Assembly: GCF_011326725.1 (NCBI RefSeq)
Contig: NZ_JAANCO010000002.1
Coordinates: 124,001 to 188,000, forward strand
Reading direction: 5' to 3'
Origin: Microbacterium excoecariae
Lineage (GTDB): Bacteria > Actinomycetota > Actinomycetes > Actinomycetales > Microbacteriaceae
DNA length: 64,000 bases
The notes beneath the pieces are model-generated. The model had not been told where the DNA came from and ran no database searches. It worked only from the letters and a program-made list of their open reading frames with translations. This document shows, in pieces, positions 62,636 to 64,000 of the stretch. Position 1 is the first letter of the stretch, and each line of letters starts with the position of its first letter. The translations under genes and the position numbers were made by a program.

Positions 62636-63241
62636 ATGGACGCCCCCGAGACGACCCCGGCCCCCGCGGACGCGCGTGCGCAGTTCGCGGACCAGGCGCT
62701 GCCCTTCATGGACCAGCTCTACGGCGCGGCGATGCGGATGACCCGCAACCCGCAGGACGCGGCCGACCTCGTGCAGGACACGTTCGTCAAGGCCTACGCC
62801 TCGTGGTCGCGCTTCGAACAGGGCACGAACCTCAAGGCGTGGCTCTACCGGATCCTCACGAACACCTATATCAACGGCTACCGCAAGAAGCAGCGGGAGC
62901 CCTATCAGGGCGCGATCGACGACCTGGAGGATTGGCAGCTCGGCGGGGCGGAGTCCACCACCGCGACGAGCCGGCGATCCGCCGAGGCCGAGGCCATCGA
63001 TCACATGCCCGCGTCCGTCGTCAAGGACGCGCTGCAGGAGATTCCCGATGATTTCCGGATGGCGGTGTACCTCGCCGACGTCGAGGGCTTCGCCTACCAG
63101 GAGATCGCCGACATCATGAAAACCCCCATCGGCACGGTCATGAGCCGGCTGCACCGCGGCCGTCGGCTCCTGCGCGACAAGCTGAGGGACTACGCGGCCG
63201 AGCGAGGGATCACGGCCGCCCAGACAGGAGCGAAGAAGTGA
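62636..63241 (+). CDS. sigH: RNA polymerase sigma factor, ECF group SigR/SigH
   Basis: 201 residues. Region 2 ([36 protein letters not shown] split across helices) and region 4 ([41 protein letters not shown]). Controls the thiol-oxidative and heat stress regulon in actinobacteria. The stop overlaps the anti-sigma GTG by 4 bp. TACGCT near 62622 may be one promoter; I did not find a clear SigH-type GGAA-GTT autoregulatory promoter. Confidence 0.94.
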   Translation: MDAPETTPAPADARAQFADQALPFMDQLYGAAMRMTRNPQDAADLVQDTFVKAYASWSRFEQGTNLKAWLYRILTNTYINGYRKKQREPYQGAIDDLEDWQLGGAESTTATSRRSAEAEAIDHMPASVVKDALQEIPDDFRMAVYLADVEGFAYQEIADIMKTPIGTVMSRLHRGRRLLRDKLRDYAAERGITAAQTGAKK

Positions 63242-63492
63242 GCGACTGCGGCTGCGAGAAGGCCCGCGCGGACCTCGAAGCGTTCGTGCGCGGAGAGCTG
63301 GAGTGTTGCCGCACCCAGCACAGCGAGATCCGGGAGCACATCGAGAACTGCCCCGGCTGCCAGGACGAGGCGACCGTTCAGCGCACCCTGACGGTCGCGG
63401 TGCAGCGCGCGTGCATCGACGAGGCGGCACCGGAGGAGCTGAAGGCGCAGGTCATCGCGTCGCTCCTCGACGTGCAGTCGCGCCCTCACTGA
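63238..63492 (+). CDS. rsrA: Zinc anti-sigma factor, RsrA/RshA type
   Basis: 84 residues with the ZAS signature His34-x3-Cys38-x2-Cys41 (HIENCPGC) plus N-terminal cysteines (Cys4, Cys6, Cys23, Cys24) that may form redox disulfides. Binds and blocks SigH until oxidised, releasing zinc. GTG start inside the sigH stop. Confidence 0.93.
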   Translation: MSDCGCEKARADLEAFVRGELECCRTQHSEIREHIENCPGCQDEATVQRTLTVAVQRACIDEAAPEELKAQVIASLLDVQSRPH

Positions 63493-63521
63493 CGCGACGC
63501 GCGGGTGCGTATGGTGGTCGG

Positions 63522-64000
63522 GTGACCGCTCTCGACGCCCGCACCGTGCCCGCCGACCCGACCTCCCGCGACGCGCTCGCCGCGCGCGGCCTCGACTACC
63601 GGGTCGTGGAGGCCGACGACCTCGCCGACCACCTGCGCGCCGAGCACCGCGGGTTCCTCGGCGACGAGCCGACCGAGGCCGAGGTCGCCGATGACCTGCG
63701 CACCCACGCCGAGCGGCGCGTGATCGGCGTGTACGACGCGGCGAGCCCGCAGCCCTACCCCGTCGCGACCGAGTGCGCCTGGGTGACCCCGCTCAGCGTG
63801 CCGGGCGGCGAGATCGACATGTGGGCCATCAGCGGCGTGACCGTGGCCGCGACGCATCGGCGCCGCGGCATCGCGCGCGGCATGCTCGAGGGCGACCTCC
63901 GCGCCGCGAAGGACGCGGGGCTCGCGATCGCGGGGCTCACGGCGACCGAGGCGACCATCTACGGCCGCTACGGCTTCGCGCCCGCCGCGCCGGTCGCGCA
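63522..64000 (+). CDS. Eis-like GNAT acetyltransferase, C-terminus cut by window edge
   Basis: First 159 residues. N-terminal GNAT domain with ISGVTVAATHRRRGIARGMLEGDLRAAKDAG (acetyl-CoA loop RRRGIA) and TATEATIYGRYGF as in Eis. Eis proteins acetylate lysines or aminoglycosides; the central and SCP-like domains lie beyond the window. GTG 63522 is preceded by TATGGT and 6 nt, a leaderless promoter. Confidence 0.87.
   Translation, partial: MTALDARTVPADPTSRDALAARGLDYRVVEADDLADHLRAEHRGFLGDEPTEAEVADDLRTHAERRVIGVYDAASPQPYPVATECAWVTPLSVPGGEIDMWAISGVTVAATHRRRGIARGMLEGDLRAAKDAGLAIAGLTATEATIYGRYGFAPAAPVA

Overview
The window is a stretch of chromosome from a high-GC Gram-positive actinobacterium. GC is about 70 percent, and the genes are dense with many 4-bp start/stop overlaps. 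Lsr2, a DtxR/IdeR-type iron regulator, a SigH/RsrA redox pair, HtaA heme proteins, DUF3263/DUF3027 proteins and many leaderless genes (TANNNT 6-7 nt before ATG/GTG) all point to Microbacteriaceae, most likely Microbacterium or a close relative. This is inferred from protein style, not from a 16S gene. I see no prophage, integrase, CRISPR array or defence island. Three tRNAs are present: Thr(TGT), Arg(CCT) and Ala(CGC).

Layout. 1-10 kb: sugar ABC ATPase (cut by the edge), DsbA-like membrane protein, tRNA-Thr, assimilatory sulfite reductase plus APS reductase, a DMT transporter, MsrB, small DUF proteins, a cold-shock protein and groEL with two CIRCE operators. 10-18 kb: a WXG100 protein, a PhoP-like two-component system, the XPB helicase with its helicase-associated partner, a second cold-shock protein and DUF3027. 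18-26 kb: serC, the iron regulator, an M23 peptidase behind a structured leader, an HNH nuclease behind a terminator-containing leader, lsr2, tRNA-Arg, an acetate uptake locus with a GAF-LuxR regulator, and tag. 26-33 kb: a large helicase-nuclease-like protein, mscL, an FmdB zinc ribbon, 5-formyl-THF cyclo-ligase, galU and an acetyltransferase.

33-43 kb is the most unusual part. Two amidohydrolases, a VanB-type reductase and an XRE-cupin regulator are followed by a tightly coupled run of cytosine-deaminase-like enzyme, a three-gene NMT1/THI5-like ABC importer, an FAD oxidase, a creatininase-family amidohydrolase and a PdxH-like FMN enzyme. A perfect 19-bp palindrome lies between the regulator and the run. 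It reads as an uptake and degradation or salvage pathway for a nitrogen heterocycle that I cannot name.

43-46 kb holds a pyruvate-oxidase-like enzyme, a membrane coiled-coil protein and tRNA-Ala. 46-55 kb is an iron-regulated heme island: heme oxygenase and DUF2470 on one strand, and two surface proteins plus HmuTUV on the other, with DtxR-box-like sequences between. 55-64 kb holds a membrane protein, an ABC exporter pair, Bcp and an alpha/beta hydrolase sharing a 23-bp divergent promoter, rsgA-aroA, sigH-rsrA and the start of an Eis-like acetyltransferase.

A window-wide feature is the large excess of the palindrome GGATCC (often CGGATCCG), which appears in all reading frames and resembles the highly iterated palindromes of cyanobacteria.
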